From positions 1 to 35,530 of the forward strand of contig DASZTS010000047.1 in assembly GCA_035547915.1 (NCBI GenBank): a DNA stretch of 35,530 nt, read 5' to 3'. The position numbers were made by a program, and so were the translations under genes. This document shows positions 33,237 to 35,530 of this stretch, one piece after another. The notes under the pieces were generated by a model. That model was not told the DNA's origin and did no database searches. It saw only the letters and a program-made list of their open reading frames with translations. Within the stretch, counting starts at the first letter, position 1, and every line of letters starts with the position of its first letter. This DNA is from DASSFG01 sp035547915 (GTDB taxonomy: Bacteria > Planctomycetota > Planctomycetia > Pirellulales > JAICIG01).

Positions 33237-33256
33237 TGTAACACATCGGCGTTACA
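33237..33256. promoter_or_regulatory. Operator-like dyad TGTAAC-N8-GTTACA
   Basis: TGTAAC (33237-33242) and GTTACA (33251-33256) form a perfect 6-bp dyad with an 8-base spacer, 83 bp before the start of the Tat-exported protein and in the 317-bp divergent gap from the radical SAM gene. It overlaps a possible -10 (TACACT). The form is that of a dimeric repressor site. The rest of the gap (33022-33338) shows nothing else I recognise. Confidence 0.4.
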
Positions 33257-33338
33257 CTAATGAGGGCCGGTTCATACGCACTTCGGGCACCTCGGTAGGG
33301 TGCCGCCCACCGTCAACGAAAACGGAGAATCCACGATC

Positions 33339-34895
33339 ATGACTCCCACAAACCGTCGCGCATTTCTGTCGGACGTCGGCTGCGGCATGTTGGCTGCGGG
33401 CCTGGGGACCGCGCTGGCCAACGATCTCGGTTTTTCCACGGCTTTCGCCGATCAAGGCGGTGAATCGATTCCCTTCGGCGAATACGCGCCGCTCGTGGAA
33501 CTGATGCGCAACACGCCTGCCGACAAATTACAACCGATCCTCGCCGACCGCATCTTGCAGGGCGGGACCGACCTGAAACAGCTCATCGCGGCCGGTGCAT
33601 TAGCCAACGCGGTCACGTTCGGCGGTTGCGACTATGTGGGCTTCCATACGGCCATGGCGATGCTGCCTGCCCTGGAAATGAGCCGCCAACTCGATGGCAA
33701 CCGACAACCACTGCCCGTTTTGAAGGTGCTCTATCGCAATGCACAGCAGATCCAGAACGTAGGCGGTGCGGGAAAAACAACCCTCCACGACGAGCACGCC
33801 GCCGAACATGCGGCGGACGGCGACCTGGGGGTGCAGATTCGCGACGCTTGTCGGCAACAAGACGTGAAGCGGGGCGAGGCGCTGCTGGCGTCCGTCGGCG
33901 ATTCCCCGCTCGACGCGTTCAATGCTTTGCAACCGGCCATGCAGGACGACCTGAACGTGCATCGCTTCGTATTCGCCCATCGTACCTACGGGTTGGTCGG
34001 GCTGTTGGGCAAGGATTACGCCTACTCGCTGCTGAGGCAGTGCGTCCGATTCTGCGCGCATCACGAAGCACAGCGCATCGAACACAAGCAGGGAGAATCT
34101 CCCATTCGTGCGCTGGTGCCAAAACTGCTCGATCAGTACAAGCTGGCGGGTAAGACGCTCGGCAAGCGCGATCCGGGCGACGCCGCCATCGATCAGCTCA
34201 GCCAGGCGATCTACAACGGACCGAACGATCGGGCCGCCGATGCCGTTGCTGCCGCGTTGGCTGAAGGGATCGATCCGGAGGTCGTCGGCGAGGCGATTTC
34301 GCTGGCTGCCAATGCGTTCGTGCTGCGTCAGGGCTCCGGCGGCGACCGCTGGCGGACTCACGGCGATGCGGCCGGTGTCCATGCGTCCGACGCGACGAAC
34401 GCTTGGCGAAACATGGCGCGGGTGGCCGAAACGCGGCACGCGATCTCGGGGCTGATTGTCGCGGCTTATCATGTGGGCGTCCAATCGTCGCCCTACCAGA
34501 CGCCCGCCTACCCGACCGACGAGCACCGGGTGCTCGTCAAGGCTCAAGACGCCGCGGGACTGCTGGCGGAGACGGAAGACGCCATCCGGCAGAACGATCA
34601 GCCGCGTGCCGCCGCGGCGATTCAGATTTACGGCGAGCGCGGCTATGCCGTCGAACCCGTGTTCGACCTCATGTTGAAGTATGCTGTCAGCGAAGACGGC
34701 CGGTTGCATGGCGAGAAGTTCTATCACACGGTGCGGGAAGAATACCGCACAATCCGTCCGGCCTTCCGCTGGCGACAGATCGTAGCCTTGGCTCGCGTCA
34801 CGGCCAGCGCCTACGGCTACAACCGCGACGACAAACACGGATTCCGAGCCGCTGGCTACGAAGACGCCTGCCGACGTCTCGGCGTGCCAGTCTAG
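33339..34895 (+). CDS. Tat-exported protein of unknown function
   Basis: A 518-residue protein that opens MTPTNRRAFLSDVGCGML, a twin-arginine signal (NRRAFL) followed by a moderate hydrophobic stretch and a cut near AFA-DQ, so it is exported folded. The mature part is almost all alpha-helical with several His-rich motifs: DYVGFHTAMAMLPALEM, RNAQQIQN, NVHRFVFAHRTYGL and RFCAHHEAQRIEH, and later AETRHAISGLIVAAYHVG. These could bind a metal or haem. I do not recognise the family. The ATG at 33339 has GGAG about 12 bases upstream. A strong terminator follows at 34918, so it is a single-gene unit. Confidence 0.75.
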   Translation: MTPTNRRAFLSDVGCGMLAAGLGTALANDLGFSTAFADQGGESIPFGEYAPLVELMRNTPADKLQPILADRILQGGTDLKQLIAAGALANAVTFGGCDYVGFHTAMAMLPALEMSRQLDGNRQPLPVLKVLYRNAQQIQNVGGAGKTTLHDEHAAEHAADGDLGVQIRDACRQQDVKRGEALLASVGDSPLDAFNALQPAMQDDLNVHRFVFAHRTYGLVGLLGKDYAYSLLRQCVRFCAHHEAQRIEHKQGESPIRALVPKLLDQYKLAGKTLGKRDPGDAAIDQLSQAIYNGPNDRAADAVAAALAEGIDPEVVGEAISLAANAFVLRQGSGGDRWRTHGDAAGVHASDATNAWRNMARVAETRHAISGLIVAAYHVGVQSSPYQTPAYPTDEHRVLVKAQDAAGLLAETEDAIRQNDQPRAAAAIQIYGERGYAVEPVFDLMLKYAVSEDGRLHGEKFYHTVREEYRTIRPAFRWRQIVALARVTASAYGYNRDDKHGFRAAGYEDACRRLGVPV

Positions 34896-34917
34896 TTTCG
34901 TGGCTTTTTCAACAGAG

Positions 34918-34954
34918 AATGTTGTGCTCCTCAATGGGAGCACAACATTTTTTT
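34918..34954 (+). terminator. Strong intrinsic terminator
   Basis: AATGTTGTGCTCC (34918-34930) pairs perfectly over 13 bp with GGAGCACAACATT (34937-34949), loop TCAATG, followed by TTTTT at 34950-34954. It lies 22 bp after the Tat-exported protein's stop. The AA before the stem makes it partly bidirectional. Confidence 0.92.
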
Positions 34955-34959
34955 ATGCG

Positions 34960-35526
34960 CTGCTGCTGACGCGCTGCTTCCGGCTCGGACGAGAAGCAAA
35001 CCATGTCGCATATGGGAGACACAGCCACTGCGGTGGCCGTCTGACCGCTGAATGATGCTCCCGCACCGAACGGGACGCAACGCCCCGAGCCGCCCCTTCC
35101 CAAGCCACGGGTGTACTACTCTCGACGCTGGCCAAAGACCGGGCAGGTGTCTGGTCGGTCCAGGCTCCGCCGGCCGGAGCGACGGGTCCGCGTAAGTGCC
35201 GGCGCCGCGGCCACGCGTGGCCACAACCACGCGCGGGAGGTAGTGGGATGGTACGTAGGTCGTACCTCGTTCACTCGTTCACAGATACCTTTATCCCGCC
35301 GTCTAACCTCGGTCTACACATGACATCCTTGCATAGGCATTGCTTCCAGCCATATTGCCAGATGGCGAGTCATCGCTCGGCCAAATGCGATGGTTGCAAC
35401 TCGCCTTCCGCTGGCGCGAAGCGCTTGAATGCCAAGGAGATGCGTTGGGAGTGCTAGCAGAAAAGAAGGCGGCCTCCGGGGTAGGATGGAAGGGGTAGAA
35501 CCCAACCCACCGAGGAGGCCAAGATC
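34960..35526. other. 567-bp gap without a gene; repeats and palindromes
   Basis: No open frame here is believable. Visible marks are the 14-bp palindrome GGCCACGCGTGGCC (35209-35222), the hairpin GGTACG/CGTACC (35250-35266), a tandem TCGTTCAC repeated twice (35267-35282), and GGCCTCC (35471-35477) inverted as GGAGGCC (35514-35520) just before the last ATG. The texture differs from ordinary leaders here and may be the edge of a mobile element. Confidence 0.35.
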
Positions 35527-35530
35527 ATGA
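35527..35530 (+). CDS. Start of a gene cut by the window end
   Basis: GAGGAGG (35512-35518) stands eight bases before an ATG at 35527, the best ribosome-binding site in the last kilobase. Only the start codon and one base are in the window, so the product is unknown. The inverted repeat around the leader would fit a transposase gene, but that is a guess. Confidence 0.35.

Noticed and set aside
33600..34943. 447-codon open frame on the minus strand
   Set aside because: It is the antisense of the Tat-exported protein; the plus-strand product has a signal, start site and terminator, while this one has Arg/Ser-rich shadow composition.
1..35530. CRISPR arrays, tRNA or rRNA genes
   Set aside because: No regular spaced repeats and no cloverleaf or rRNA-like sequence were seen by eye.

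Overview
The window looks like part of a planctomycete chromosome, probably order Pirellulales. This is an inference from gene content and style, not from a marker gene. The DNA is GC-rich, genes are loosely spaced, and many proteins are of types common in that group: a DUF1080 (3-keto-disaccharide hydrolase) protein, a lipoprotein with DUF11 repeats, a stand-alone LigD-type phosphoesterase domain, a nucleoside-symporter-like MFS protein carrying EF-hands, and long conserved-looking proteins I cannot name. I see no rRNA, tRNA or CRISPR array.

Layout. (1) 243-6940: a polytopic membrane protein on the plus strand, then a minus-strand block (a Gln/Ser-rich small protein, DUF1080, a large membrane protein, a GT4 glycosyltransferase), then a divergent SAM methyltransferase. 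The GT4 and the large membrane protein share an ATGA stop/start overlap. This looks like surface-glycan or lipid-linked sugar work. (2) 6941-14289: a Flp/Tad (type IVb) pilus locus. It has a long leader with a clear cyclic-di-GMP-I (GEMM-I) riboswitch, the Flp pilin, an intrinsic terminator, a frameshifted second pilin, a PAP2-type membrane enzyme, a 35-residue membrane peptide, and then CpaA prepilin peptidase, CpaB, CpaC secretin and CpaE. The motor ATPase (CpaF/TadA) and the TadB/TadC platform are absent here. (3) 14333-19732: an APC amino-acid permease, a VOC protein, the tRNA hydroxylase MiaE, an EF-hand-bearing MFS transporter and an unknown protein. (4) 19733-20281: a gene-poor stretch with a minus-strand promoter and terminator about 130 nt apart, either a small RNA or an attenuated leader. 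(5) 20282-27658: an inositol-monophosphatase-family enzyme, a TolC-family outer-membrane lipoprotein, a two-gene operon of unknown proteins, and a thioredoxin-like/CAP-like secreted protein. (6) 28082-34895: a DUF11 lipoprotein, a LigD phosphoesterase-like protein overlapping a convergent membrane-anchored protein, a radical SAM protein, and a Tat-exported unknown protein ending in a strong terminator. (7) 34960-35530: non-coding sequence ending with a ribosome-binding site and ATG of a gene that runs off the window.

The most interesting unit is the pilus locus. A c-di-GMP riboswitch is placed to link pilin production to the cell's motile/sessile switch. A terminator just after the pilin would set pilin above the assembly proteins, and a decayed second pilin shows past duplication. 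The other items most worth checking are the possible small RNA at 19794-19926 and the MFS transporter with two canonical EF-hand loops before its last membrane helix.
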